A DNA stretch of 64,000 bases from Bacillota bacterium (GTDB lineage: Bacteria > Bacillota > Clostridia > Peptostreptococcales > Anaerovoracaceae): positions 124,001 to 188,000 of the forward strand of contig JAHZHL010000003.1 of NCBI GenBank assembly GCA_019420305.1, written 5' to 3'. The notes beneath the pieces were generated by a model, which was given only the letters and a program-made list of their open reading frames with translations, was not told where the DNA came from and searched no databases. The translations under genes were made by a program, and so were the position numbers. Within the stretch, counting starts at the first letter, position 1. Each line of letters begins with the position of its first letter. Below are positions 51,612 to 60,195 of the stretch, one piece after another.

Positions 51612-52993
51612 TCCCGCAGACGGCTGTGTGTTCTTCCATAGCCGAAATAAATCAGCAGCCCGCACACGGTCCAGCCGCCAAAAGCAGCCCACGTAATCCA
51701 GTCCAGCTGTACCGCGAGAAACCCGCACAGCACTACGGCCGCAATCGGGATAAACGGCACCGCGGGAACCTTAAAATCGCGAGGAAGCTCCGGATACTGT
51801 TTTCTGAGAGAAATCACTGTAACGGCAACAAATGAGAACGCCCACAGCGTACCGATATTGCAAAGCTCCGCGATCATATCAATCGGGAAAAATCCCGCCA
51901 ACACGCATCCTACCGCCCATGTGCAGATAATCGCCTTGTCCGGCACCATCCTCCGGCTTACCTTTGAAAAGGTTCTTGGCAGAAGCCCTTCTCTGGACAT
52001 GGAATAAATCAGCCTGGATTCGCTTCCCAGAAGGACGAGGACTCCGGTTGTAAGACCCGCAATCGCTCCTACCGATACGAGCGCAGATCCCCATCTGATG
52101 CCGATTTCATTCAGCGCGTAAGCCACCGGCGCCGCCACTCCCGCGTAAACCGAGTATTTCACCACTCCGGTCAGCATCAGGGTCACGATTATATACAGGA
52201 TTGTGGCAATCACTAGAGACCCGATGATTCCCCTCGGCATATTTTTTTGGGGTTCTTTTACCTCTTCCGCGGAATTAGAGATCGCGTCAAATCCCAGATA
52301 CGCAAAAAAGACCACCGCAGCTCCCGAAAAGACGCCGGTCCACCCGAACGGCAGAAACGGTTTATAATTTGAGACATCCACATGTTTTGCCACCAGAACG
52401 ATGAACAGAAGAATGACCGCTACCTTTACAAACACAAGAACATTGTTCAATTTCGCGCTCTCCCTGGCGCCCCGAAGCTGGAGCATCGCCATAAGCGAAA
52501 TGATGAAAATCGCCGGTAGATTAATAATGCCTCCGCTGATGGGATCCGCGAGAAGTTCTTTCGGAAGCCGGATTCCTGTCAGCTCTATAATATTTGACGC
52601 GTATGCGGACCATCCTACGGCGATAGACGCCATCGCGACAACATATTCCAGTGTCAGGCACCAGCCGATAAACCAGGCGAAAATCTCTCCCAGCCCCGCG
52701 TAAGCAAACGTATAGGCGCTCCCCGAAGCAGGAACGGCAGATGCCAGCTCCGCGTAGCACAAAGCCGCGCATCCGCACGCGAGTCCCGCCAGTACAAAAG
52801 ACAGAATCAGCCCCGGTCCGGCATGCTCCGCCGCGGCAACGCCTGTAATTACAAAGATTCCGGATCCGATAATTACACCGACTCCCATCATCGTCAGTTC
52901 AAAAGCGCCCAAGGAGCGTTTTAACCCTCCATTATGACGCGCGCCTTCCATAACCGCTTCCACCGGCAATTTACGCATGAACTCTGTCTTCAT
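51584..52993 (-). CDS. APC-family amino acid permease, second copy
   Basis: A 469-residue permease closely similar to that at 21601-22980; shared segments include FVITGVAAAEHAGPGL, YAGLGEIFAWFIGWCLTLEYVV and GAAVVFFAYLGFDA. Helix 1 has the IGSGIFVITG substrate motif. About twelve to fourteen transmembrane helices. The two differ most in the loops and at the C-terminus. Substrate is unknown. Its 3' end overlaps the kinase gene on the other strand by 28 bp. Confidence 0.9.
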   Translation of the reverse strand: MKTEFMRKLPVEAVMEGARHNGGLKRSLGAFELTMMGVGVIIGSGIFVITGVAAAEHAGPGLILSFVLAGLACGCAALCYAELASAVPASGSAYTFAYAGLGEIFAWFIGWCLTLEYVVAMASIAVGWSAYASNIIELTGIRLPKELLADPISGGIINLPAIFIISLMAMLQLRGARESAKLNNVLVFVKVAVILLFIVLVAKHVDVSNYKPFLPFGWTGVFSGAAVVFFAYLGFDAISNSAEEVKEPQKNMPRGIIGSLVIATILYIIVTLMLTGVVKYSVYAGVAAPVAYALNEIGIRWGSALVSVGAIAGLTTGVLVLLGSESRLIYSMSREGLLPRTFSKVSRRMVPDKAIICTWAVGCVLAGFFPIDMIAELCNIGTLWAFSFVAVTVISLRKQYPELPRDFKVPAVPFIPIAAVVLCGFLAVQLDWITWAAFGGWTVCGLLIYFGYGRTHSRLRDQQAGGKTC

Positions 52994-53085
52994 TTCTTTC
53001 TCCCGCTTTCTTTATAAATTTTGTTCTGTACTATTAAGATTCTTCTTCCTGTCGTCAAATATACCGCTGTTTTACAAGAAACTTC

Positions 53086-54630
53086 CTATTCCTTATCGCT
53101 AAGCGAGAACTTGGCCGGAACGGTCACCGGCTCCTCATACCAGGAGAAACAGCGTTCCGTCAGCTCCGCGTCCGGCTTTGGTGTCAGAAGGCTGACAACC
53201 GGAACAAGAATCATGCCTCCCAGCATGGCAAATGCGCCCGCGTTAATGGATGACTGCAGAACCGTTGGAAAGATTCCATTGGCCAGCAGATTCAGAATCA
53301 TAATTCCCGCGCCCCAGATAAAACTGCACCAGCAGGCGATCCGGGTCGTTCTTTTCCAGTAAAGTCCGTACAGCAGCGGAGCAAGGAACGCTCCGGCCAG
53401 CGCGCCCCAGGAAATACCCATCAGCTGCGCGATAAAGGTCACCGCGCGCTTATACTGAACGATCGCGATCACAACAGATATGGCAATAAATACCACAATT
53501 AAAATCCGCATAACCAGCAGCTGAGATTTCTCACTCATGTCCTTCACAAGATTGTCTTTGAGGAAATCGATCGTCAGCGTGGAGCTGGAAGCCATAACCA
53601 GAGAGGAAAGGGTAGACATGGAAGCGGAAAGTACAAGCAGAACCACAAGCCCAATCAGCACATCCGGCAGATTCGAAAGCATGGCAGGGATAATGGCGTC
53701 GTACCCTTCGACATCCACATTAATCTGATCGGAAAACAGTCTGCCGAAGCCTCCCAGAAAATAGCACCCGCCTGCTACGATCAGCGCGAACATCGTGGAA
53801 ATAATCGTTCCTTTATGTATGGATTTTTCGCTTTCAATGGCGTAGAATTTCTGAACCATCTGCGGCAGTCCCCAGGTGCCCATAGACGTCAGAAGCACGA
53901 CACCCAGCAGATCCAGCGGGGCCGGCCCAAAGAACGACGCGAAAGCTCCCGGCGTGGAAGATACAGACGGATCTTCGATTCGCGCAAGACCGTCGATCGC
54001 CTCCATAAAGCCGCCTTTACTTGCGAGTACCGCCGCGATCACCGCAATGATTCCAAACAGCATAATGATGCCCTGAATGAAATCATTAATCGCCGTCGCC
54101 ATATAGCCTCCCGCAATCACATAAATTCCCGTCAGCACCGCCATAATAATGATACAGACCGTATAGTCAATATGGAACGCCATTCCGAACAGTCTGGAAA
54201 GACCGTTATATAAGGATGCCGTATACGGAATCAAAAAGATAAAGGTAATCATAGACGCTCCGATTTTAATGGATTTGCTGCCGAATCGCGCCCCGAAGAA
54301 TTCCGGCATAGTCGCCGAATCCAGGTGCTGAGTCATAATTCTCGTACGTCTTCCCAGGATCACCCATGCGAGAAGGGAACCGATCATCGCGTTCCCCACT
54401 CCGATCCAGGTCGAAGCAATCCCGTATTTCCACCCAAACTGTCCGGCATATCCGATAAAAATAACAGCGGAAAAATAGGATGTGCCATAAGCAAACGCTG
54501 TCAGCCACGGACCGACGGAACGCCCGCCAAGAACAAATCCGTTGACATCGGTCGCATGTTTTCTGCAGTAAATACCAATGGCAATCATGATTGCGAAAAA
54601 AACGCAAAGCAATAAGATTTTGATAAACAT
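53086..54630 (-). CDS. Sodium:solute symporter family transporter under a tyrosine T-box
   Basis: SSS-family (PutP/PanF-like) transporter of 514 residues with about thirteen transmembrane helices; family segments include GFVLGGRSVGPWLTAFAYGTSYFSAVIFIG, GxYxxxGG (GIYVIAGGYMATAINDFIQG) and the Na+-site-like SASMSTLSSLVMASSS. ATG 54630 follows GAAAGGACGAAAAAACT. An upstream extension is open but runs through the T-box and repeats and is not coding. Because the leader is a T-box with a UAC specifier, tyrosine or a tyrosine precursor is the likely cargo. Confidence 0.9.
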   Translation of the reverse strand: MFIKILLLCVFFAIMIAIGIYCRKHATDVNGFVLGGRSVGPWLTAFAYGTSYFSAVIFIGYAGQFGWKYGIASTWIGVGNAMIGSLLAWVILGRRTRIMTQHLDSATMPEFFGARFGSKSIKIGASMITFIFLIPYTASLYNGLSRLFGMAFHIDYTVCIIIMAVLTGIYVIAGGYMATAINDFIQGIIMLFGIIAVIAAVLASKGGFMEAIDGLARIEDPSVSSTPGAFASFFGPAPLDLLGVVLLTSMGTWGLPQMVQKFYAIESEKSIHKGTIISTMFALIVAGGCYFLGGFGRLFSDQINVDVEGYDAIIPAMLSNLPDVLIGLVVLLVLSASMSTLSSLVMASSSTLTIDFLKDNLVKDMSEKSQLLVMRILIVVFIAISVVIAIVQYKRAVTFIAQLMGISWGALAGAFLAPLLYGLYWKRTTRIACWCSFIWGAGIMILNLLANGIFPTVLQSSINAGAFAMLGGMILVPVVSLLTPKPDAELTERCFSWYEEPVTVPAKFSLSDKE

Positions 54631-54670
54631 AGTTTTTTCGTCCTTTCTTTTTATTTGGAAGGACAGTGTT

Positions 54671-54712
54671 TCCTGCGCGCTGTTTTGTTTCACAAAACAG
54701 GCAGGGCATAAA
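54671..54712 (-). repeat. 42-bp hairpin repeat, copy 1
   Basis: Identical to the copy at 54758-54799. On the minus strand CTGTTTTGT and ACAAAACAG form a 9-bp stem around GAA, flanked by CCTGC and GCAGG arms. Between the copies another hairpin (54718-54748) pairs AAATTGC and GCGGCT with AGCCGC and GCAATTT. It lies in the leader RNA after the T-box terminator, so it would be transcribed. Confidence 0.85.
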
Positions 54713-54757
54713 CTGAAAAATTGCACTGCGGCTAAAGCCGCGCAATTTCTGTATTTG

Positions 54758-54799
54758 TCCTGCGCGCTGTTTTGTTTCACAAAACAGGCAGGGCATAAA
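54758..54799 (-). repeat. 42-bp hairpin repeat, copy 2
   Basis: Exact duplicate of 54671-54712, 87 bp away start to start. It overlaps the T-tract of the T-box terminator. Such duplicated palindromes resemble REP-type mobile units or RNA processing sites; only two copies are visible in the window. Confidence 0.85.
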
Positions 54800-55090
54800 A
54801 AACTGCCCTCCGAACTATGTTCAGAGGGCAGATTGTACCGCGTTACCACCTCTGTTCACCGCGTCCTCACGAACACGGCCTCACTGAGTTCTTACCAAAC
54901 TCGCTCACTATGACGGGTGAACCCGTTCCAACCTACTTTTGAAACCGGAAGTTCTGCTGTTCTTTCGGTTCCTGTTCAGCGGACTGCTCTCGGAATGTAT
55001 TCGATCCGTCTCTTTCCCGCGCCTCTCACCACCCGGCTGCTCTCTGTCGGCTTTCCTCGGACTTACTGGTTTCCGGTCTTCGCATTTCCA
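54797..55090 (-). ncRNA. T-box riboswitch with tyrosine (UAC) specifier
   Basis: On the minus strand the promoter TTGACT (55118-55123) with AATAAT (55095-55100) precedes Stem I: AGTA bulge, AGAGAG and GGTGGTGAGAG distal-loop motifs, and a specifier loop in which CGGAA-UUCCG and GUCCG-CGGAU helices flank ACCAGUAA opposite CGAAUACA. The specifier after GAA is UAC (54997-54999). The T-box motif AGGTGGTAACGCGG is at 54838-54851; UGGU would pair with the A discriminator of tRNA-Tyr. The terminator CTGCCCTC/GAGGGCAG plus six T ends at 54797. Confidence 0.93.
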
Positions 55091-55130
55091 GGTTATTATT
55101 ACACGATTTCCCAAGCAAGTCAAGAAATAT

Positions 55131-55841
55131 TTACGATTTTGCGAAAAAGTGCATATCATTGTTTTTAACCCTCCGCGCCCAATAGACAATCGGCGTATCC
55201 GCAAGGCTGGTTACAATAAAAATCAGATAGCTGGAAATACAGATCCCAAGCATGGTCTGCATAGAATACATTCCCCAGAAGGCGCCAAAGCTGTACAGTA
55301 CCGTATTAAGCATCTGTGATATCAGCGTGGATCCATTGTTTCTCAACCATAAAAAACGGACGGAATCCCCACACCTTCTTTCCGTAAATGCCCACCATTT
55401 ATGATAGGCCCAGACGTCAAACCTCTGGCAGATCGCGTAAACCAGAAAGCTGACGATCATCAGACGGGGCGTATTGCTGAAAATCGCTTCAAAGCTGCTT
55501 CTTGCCCAGTCACTCTCAGCCGGTATGTATAACAGCCAGAGCTGGGAAAGCACAATAAAAGACATCGAAGTCGCGATCCCGATATTCACCGCTTTCTGTG
55601 CCGCCTGTTTTCCTTCTGTTTCACTTAAAATATCCGTAATCAGGAATGTTGCCGCAAATAAAATATTTCCCAGAGTCTGCTCCATGCCAAACGCCTCTAC
55701 CAGCAGCAGCACTTCAATGTTTGCGGTAATCGTCGCGAAGACGGTTCCGCAATACAGCCCCGCTGTTCCAAAAAAACGATATGCCGCCAGAACCCCCAGA
55801 TAAATGATAATCAGCGAAGCAATCAAAAGAAATTCATTCAT
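55131..55841 (-). CDS. YhhQ/VUT-family queuosine precursor transporter
   Basis: A 236-residue polytopic protein of the vitamin-uptake-like COG1738 family that imports queuosine precursors (preQ0, preQ1 or queuine). About six to seven transmembrane helices with signatures TANIEVLLLVEAFG, ATFLITDILSETEGKQAAQKAV and NTVLYSFGAFWG. ATG 55841 follows GGGAGGAGAAAAAGAGG and overlaps the radical SAM gene by 8 bp, so the two are coupled. The SSS T-box promoter starts right after its stop. Confidence 0.88.
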   Translation of the reverse strand: MNEFLLIASLIIIYLGVLAAYRFFGTAGLYCGTVFATITANIEVLLLVEAFGMEQTLGNILFAATFLITDILSETEGKQAAQKAVNIGIATSMSFIVLSQLWLLYIPAESDWARSSFEAIFSNTPRLMIVSFLVYAICQRFDVWAYHKWWAFTERRCGDSVRFLWLRNNGSTLISQMLNTVLYSFGAFWGMYSMQTMLGICISSYLIFIVTSLADTPIVYWARRVKNNDMHFFAKS

Positions 55842-56550
55842 CCTCTTTTTCTCCTCCCACTCCAAAATCCGTATTTTCCAGCAGAATATCCACCCGCTCC
55901 TCCTTTTTGTATTTCGGATACACATCCCTCATAAAGGCGCGGATACAGGCTTCGTCCGGCTTTACGGAAGATGTGTTTCCGGTCATCAGGTTGATACAGA
56001 CTCTCTGAAAATGCAAAAGTCCTGTCTCCACATCCCGCCGCATAGACGCTCCGGTCTGCCCGGGAAGTCCGAAAAGCAGGCAGACTTCCTGCGCGTACTC
56101 CGCGATTTCCTCAGGAGAGGCGTATTCCATTCCTTTTATCAGAACTTCTTCCCGAAAAGAAGCGTCAAACGTCTCTACTCCCATTTTCACAACCACCTGA
56201 ATCCCGTTTTTTCCAAATCTTTTCCGAATTCCAGAGAGTGTATGCCGATCCCTCCAGTGGCATTCGATATGCAGCCGCTGTATGGTCTTCTGTCCGCATA
56301 CGCAAAGAAGCTGTTCCACTGTTTTCTCATCCAGATCGCAAAAACTTCCGGAATTAATGACTTCCAGCACGCCAAAACGGCCGGTTACTTTTTTAATTTC
56401 CTCTCTGTTCAGACGAAAGTTCGCTTCCTCATCCACTGAAAAATCCAGATGGTAATCACAAAAGCTGCAGCGCCTCCATTTACATCCGCTACCTCTGAGC
56501 AGCAGGATTTCCCTTGGATTTTTTTCTGTTATAACACTATATCTTTCCAT
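55834..56550 (-). CDS. Radical SAM protein, possible queuosine-salvage enzyme (QueL-like)
   Basis: A compact 238-residue radical SAM protein with an atypical cluster motif CKWRRCSFCDYH (the three cysteines at about 23, 28 and 31), a GVETFDASFR strand and a GLPGQTG segment as in elongator/B12-independent small SAM enzymes. It overlaps a YhhQ transporter gene, and in C. difficile-type bacteria a small radical SAM enzyme (QueL) converts queuine to preQ1. The assignment is by context; a direct alignment is needed. Its leader has riboswitch-like structures. Confidence 0.7.
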   Translation of the reverse strand: MERYSVITEKNPREILLLRGSGCKWRRCSFCDYHLDFSVDEEANFRLNREEIKKVTGRFGVLEVINSGSFCDLDEKTVEQLLCVCGQKTIQRLHIECHWRDRHTLSGIRKRFGKNGIQVVVKMGVETFDASFREEVLIKGMEYASPEEIAEYAQEVCLLFGLPGQTGASMRRDVETGLLHFQRVCINLMTGNTSSVKPDEACIRAFMRDVYPKYKKEERVDILLENTDFGVGGEKEDE

Positions 56551-56564
56551 TTCTTTTCACCCAT

Positions 56565-56725
56565 AAAAAAAAGTGCCTGCCAAAGCACCATCCCATACAA
56601 ACAATCGGCGGGCATCTGATCTGCTCGCCTGGTTTCCGTAGTTTTGTTTAAAGACAGGATGGTTCCGAACTGTCTTATTCTGCTGTACCGTTTTATTTTA
56701 CCTGTTTTTTCGCAAAATGCAAGAA
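56565..56725 (-). promoter_or_regulatory. Promoter and riboswitch-like leader of the radical SAM-yhhQ operon
   Basis: Minus-strand promoter with TTGCAT and TAAAAT 16 bp apart near 56695-56722. The leader has hairpin H1 (AAGACAG/CTGTCTT; 56670-56676 with 56651-56657); ACCATCC in the H1 loop and 3' arm (56657-56663) complements GGGATGGT (56587-56594), a possible pseudoknot. H2 pairs GGCGAGCA (56622-56629) with TGCCCGCC (56607-56614). The same TGCCCGCC can instead pair with GGCAGGCA (56574-56581), which is followed by C and eight T (56565-56572). It does not match known preQ1 classes by eye. Confidence 0.6.
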
Positions 56726-56796
56726 AAAATTCTGGACTTATCCAAAATCCATGTTACAATCAGAACGCAGAAACCATTTTACTCAGGAGACTTATC

Positions 56797-58122
56797 ATGC
56801 GGATCAACTTGCTGGAAGGATCAATTACAAAATCCATGCTGCTGTTCTCTCTGCCAATGATTTTGGGGAATCTGCTGCAGCAGCTCTATAATATCGCCGA
56901 CACACTGATTGTCGGACGTTTTATCGGAGCGGACGCCCTGGCGGCGGTTGGCTCTTCTTTTACGTTAATGACCTTTTTAACCTCGGTCATACTGGGGCTT
57001 TGTATGGGAAGCGGCGTTGCCTTTTCCATGTGTTACGGCGCGAAAAAAGAGGATGATCTGAAATCCGCCCTTGCTTTTTCCTTTCTCTTTATTGCCGCTC
57101 TGACACTGCTCCTCACGGCCGGCGTGCTGCTTTTTATTGATCCCATTATCGACCTTTTGCAGATTCCCGCTGAAATCCGGGAAATGACACAAACCTACCT
57201 GCGGATCATCTTCTACGGCATGGTCTTCACCTTTTTTTATAATTACTTCGCGTCGGTGCTCCGAGCCTTTGGCAATTCCCTGACGCCCCTGATATTTCTG
57301 GGCATTTCCGCGGTCCTGAATATCGCGCTGGACTTATGCTTTGTGCTGGGGCTGCACATGGGCGTGGCGGGAGCCGCCTGGGCGACCGTTCTCTCTCAGG
57401 CGGTCTCCGCTGCCGGCGTTCTTCTTTACTGCCTCCTAACCCAGCCGATTTTGCGCGTACAGAAAAAGCATTTGCGGATCCAATCCCGGCTATGGAAACA
57501 AGTGATTCAATTTTCCATTCTCACCTCTGTCCAGCAGTCCATTATGAATTTCGGCATCCTAATGATCCAGGGCCTTGTCAATAGCTTCGGCGTGGCGGTC
57601 ATGGCGGCTTTTGCCGCGGCGGTCAAAATCGACTCCTTCGCTTATATGCCGGTTCAGGATTTCGGCAACGCCTTTTCCACGTTTATTGCCCAGAATTCGG
57701 GCGCCGGAAAAAGAGAACGGATTCAAAGGGGCATCCGCTCCGCTCTGGCAGTTTCTTTTTTCTTCTGTATTGTTATCTCTGCCGCGGTCTGGTGTTTTGC
57801 CGGGGAGCTGATGAAAATCTTTGTTGATGCTTCAGAGACGGAAATTATTGCCATCGGGGTCGGATATCTACGCATTGAGGGAACCTTTTATTTCGCCATC
57901 GGCTGTCTGTTCCTGCTCTACGGACTTTATCGCGGTGTCGGACGTCCCGGAATTTCCATTGTGCTGACGGTCATTTCCCTGGGGATGCGGGTGCTTCTGG
58001 CTTACTGCCTTGCTCCTACGCCTATCGGTCTTGCCGGAATCTGGTGGGCAATTCCCATCGGATGGATTCTCGCGGACGCCGCCGGACTCATCTATTATCG
58101 AAAAATGAAAAGTTCCATGTAA
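56797..58122 (+). CDS. MATE family efflux transporter
   Basis: A 441-residue multidrug/toxin extrusion protein with twelve transmembrane helices in two repeats. The first begins MLLFSLPMILGNLLQQLYNIADTLIVGRFIG, the typical MATE entrance; the second mirrors it near YMPVQDFGNAFSTFIAQNSGAGK. ATG 56797 follows CAGGAGACTTATC; an upstream in-frame ATG lies in the divergent promoter region. Substrates are unknown; H+ or Na+ coupling cannot be distinguished. Confidence 0.92.
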   Translation: MRINLLEGSITKSMLLFSLPMILGNLLQQLYNIADTLIVGRFIGADALAAVGSSFTLMTFLTSVILGLCMGSGVAFSMCYGAKKEDDLKSALAFSFLFIAALTLLLTAGVLLFIDPIIDLLQIPAEIREMTQTYLRIIFYGMVFTFFYNYFASVLRAFGNSLTPLIFLGISAVLNIALDLCFVLGLHMGVAGAAWATVLSQAVSAAGVLLYCLLTQPILRVQKKHLRIQSRLWKQVIQFSILTSVQQSIMNFGILMIQGLVNSFGVAVMAAFAAAVKIDSFAYMPVQDFGNAFSTFIAQNSGAGKRERIQRGIRSALAVSFFFCIVISAAVWCFAGELMKIFVDASETEIIAIGVGYLRIEGTFYFAIGCLFLLYGLYRGVGRPGISIVLTVISLGMRVLLAYCLAPTPIGLAGIWWAIPIGWILADAAGLIYYRKMKSSM

Positions 58123-58165
58123 AACATCTGCCTTCTGCGCATACACTAATGCAGGAGGTGCTTGC

Positions 58166-58690
58166 ATGAATATCAAAAAGTGGCATATAGCCGGCGCGTT
58201 TTTTACGATTGTATTTGGAAGTCTGGATCATTTTTTCTATCACTGGTCCGGAGAACATCCTCTGGTGGCGGCCTTTTCCGCTGTAAACGAAAGCACCTGG
58301 GAACATCTGAAGCTGCTCGCCGCTCCCGTGCTGCTTTTTTCCATCTTTGAATCTATCGCCTACGGCCGCTTTCGCGGCGGCTTTCTCCCCGCGAAAGTGC
58401 TTTCCCTGATTTTGGGTATGGCCGCTATTATCCTGATCTTTTACGGTTATACAGCGGCAGCCGGAACCCATTATCTCTGGGCGGACATCGCCACCTTTTT
58501 CATTGCCGCGGCTCTGACCTGGTTCCTGAGTTATTTTCTGATGAAAAAAGAAAACTGCGCCGGCATCGGCGTCCAGCTGATTTCACGGGTGCTGCTTGCC
58601 GCTGTTCTCGTCAGTTTTCTTTTGTTTACCGTAGATCCACCCCATATCTTCCTTTTCGAGGATCCGGTTACCGGACAGTATGGTCTGTAA
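58166..58690 (+). CDS. DUF6512-type membrane protein
   Basis: A 174-residue polytopic membrane protein with five to six hydrophobic segments. It begins with a short hydrophobic helix and the characteristic AVNESTWEHLKL segment near residue 40, followed by further helices. The family is uncharacterised. ATG follows GGAGGTGCTTGC. It ends 6 bp before the convergent DUF2238-like gene. Confidence 0.75.
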   Translation: MNIKKWHIAGAFFTIVFGSLDHFFYHWSGEHPLVAAFSAVNESTWEHLKLLAAPVLLFSIFESIAYGRFRGGFLPAKVLSLILGMAAIILIFYGYTAAAGTHYLWADIATFFIAAALTWFLSYFLMKKENCAGIGVQLISRVLLAAVLVSFLLFTVDPPHIFLFEDPVTGQYGL

Positions 58691-58696
58691 AAATTC

Positions 58697-59281
58697 TTAC
58701 GGGTTCTTCCGCTTCTCCGCAAAATAGAGAAAAAGAGCGAAAATACCGCAGTACACCAGCGCGCCGATATTTCCCGCTATGATATCGGTTACCGTATCTA
58801 CCATTCCCCGCTGCATTCCGCCGCCTGCCAGCTTATCCGCCAGGAATTCGAAGATTTCCCATATTCCCGCGCCCGCGGATGAAAACAGAAAGGCAAAGAT
58901 GGATCGGGAAAGCAGAATCAAATTCCTGTTTTTTACCGATTCCACTGCCTGGGAAAGCAGTCTGGAAATTACCATCATTCCCACGCTGGCAAGGAGGACG
59001 CCGCTGATAAAATGAATAATCTTATCATACGGACCAAACCTCCGGTACAGATCCAGGATTGATCCCATCGGCGACGCCAGATACACAAAAATCAGACCGC
59101 AGTAAAACAGATCGTCGGTTGCTTTCAGCAGTTTTGCCGCAATGACCAGCACCAGGATCGACGCGAAGGCGCCAGCGATATTCGCGGGAGGCGGATCCAC
59201 GCCTGTTTTGACCGCGATTACAGAGGTAACCGCGGAAGCTGCCGCCAGTACGGCGACCGCCGCAATTCTTTTTTGATTCAT
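58697..59281 (-). CDS. DUF2238/YjdF-like membrane protein
   Basis: A 194-residue polytopic membrane protein with YjdF-like signatures: YDKIIHFISGVLL, GAGIWEIFEFLADKL and the later DTVTDIIAGNIGALV. About six hydrophobic segments. ATG 59281 is chosen; the frame stays open upstream over the polyferredoxin gene but is not coding there. It is the last gene of the TlpA operon and may hold a membrane-embedded redox or scaffolding role; function unknown. Confidence 0.78.
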   Translation of the reverse strand: MNQKRIAAVAVLAAASAVTSVIAVKTGVDPPPANIAGAFASILVLVIAAKLLKATDDLFYCGLIFVYLASPMGSILDLYRRFGPYDKIIHFISGVLLASVGMMVISRLLSQAVESVKNRNLILLSRSIFAFLFSSAGAGIWEIFEFLADKLAGGGMQRGMVDTVTDIIAGNIGALVYCGIFALFLYFAEKRKNP

Positions 59282-59286
59282 ATCGC

Positions 59287-60195
59287 TTAGGGTTCCTTTC
59301 GTAAGTTTTGAGCGCCCTGTTCTTTCTTTTTTCTGAATTGCAAGCCGCCCGGCAGTACCGTCTGCGAAAGGGCGCCGAATTTGCACGCGGAGATACACTT
59401 TCCGCACCGGATACACTCGGGGCTTCCCGGATTTTCGGCAGGGTTCAGACTCATGGGGCAGACCGCTTCACAGGCGCCGCAGTCTGTACACCGCTCTTTT
59501 TTTACCTCAAGGCGCAGACAGGAGACAGGGTTAAACAGCCCGTAAACCGCGCCCAGAGGACACAGATATTTGCAGAAGGGGCGGTAAGAAACCAGAGAAA
59601 GGAACAGCAGGAGCAGCAGCAAGAAGCTCTTCCATGTAAAGAGCCATCCCATCGCTTCCCGCAGCCGCGGATCGAAAAGGGTCAGCGTCCAGCCGCCCTC
59701 CAGGGTACCCGCCGGACAGATCAGTTTACAGAACCAGGGAGTTCCCTGTCCCGCCAGATCGGTAAAAATCAGCGGGAGGGTCAGGACCAGAACCCCAAGG
59801 ATCAGATATTTGAAGTATTTCAAAAACCGGTGCCCCGGCAGGCTTTTTCCCTTGCGCAGTCCCGGTATTTTGTAAATCAGCTCCTGAAGCAGTCCGAAGG
59901 GACACAGCCATCCGCACGCGAATCTTCCTGCCAGAGCGCCGACCATCATCAGAAATCCAATCACATAAAAAGAAAAATGTTTTCCCGGACTTCCAAGCAC
60001 TGCCTGCAGCGCTCCGATGGGACAGGATCCGAGAGCGCCCGGACAGGAATAGCAGTTCAGTCCCGGCACGCAAAACTGTTTCAGACTGCCCTGATAAATG
60101 GTTCCATTCAAAAATCCGCTGATATACCCGTTGCTCACGGCTGCCGCCGCGATTTGCACCATCAAGCGCAGCCGTGTTCCCGCTTTTTTAACCAA
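59287..60195 (-). CDS. Membrane-bound polyferredoxin (NapH/YccM-like)
   Basis: An integral membrane [4Fe-4S] protein of about 302 residues. Hydrophobic helices alternate with CxxxCP-type loops (GRFACGWLCPFG, CKYLCPLGAVYG), then two ferredoxin motifs CTDCGACEAVCP and CIRCGKCISACK near the C-terminus. Such proteins pass electrons between the quinone pool and periplasmic acceptors. TTG 60195, ten bases after GGAG, is preferred; GTG 60219 and ATG 60162 are alternatives. The start overlaps the small CXXC gene. Confidence 0.88.
   Translation of the reverse strand: MVKKAGTRLRLMVQIAAAAVSNGYISGFLNGTIYQGSLKQFCVPGLNCYSCPGALGSCPIGALQAVLGSPGKHFSFYVIGFLMMVGALAGRFACGWLCPFGLLQELIYKIPGLRKGKSLPGHRFLKYFKYLILGVLVLTLPLIFTDLAGQGTPWFCKLICPAGTLEGGWTLTLFDPRLREAMGWLFTWKSFLLLLLLFLSLVSYRPFCKYLCPLGAVYGLFNPVSCLRLEVKKERCTDCGACEAVCPMSLNPAENPGSPECIRCGKCISACKFGALSQTVLPGGLQFRKKKEQGAQNLRKEP

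Noticed and set aside
54671..54799. CRISPR-like direct repeats
   Set aside because: Only two copies, with palindromic structure and no spacer series or cas genes nearby.
54630..54849. N-terminal extension of the symporter with a repeated peptide
   Set aside because: The extension crosses the T-box terminator and two hairpin repeats, and the start at 54630 has its own ribosome-binding site and matches the family's N-terminus.
56551..56700. Known preQ1 riboswitch
   Set aside because: Neither the class I TTCTAGC loop and A-rich tail, nor the class II or III conserved sequences, are seen; left as an uncharacterised leader.
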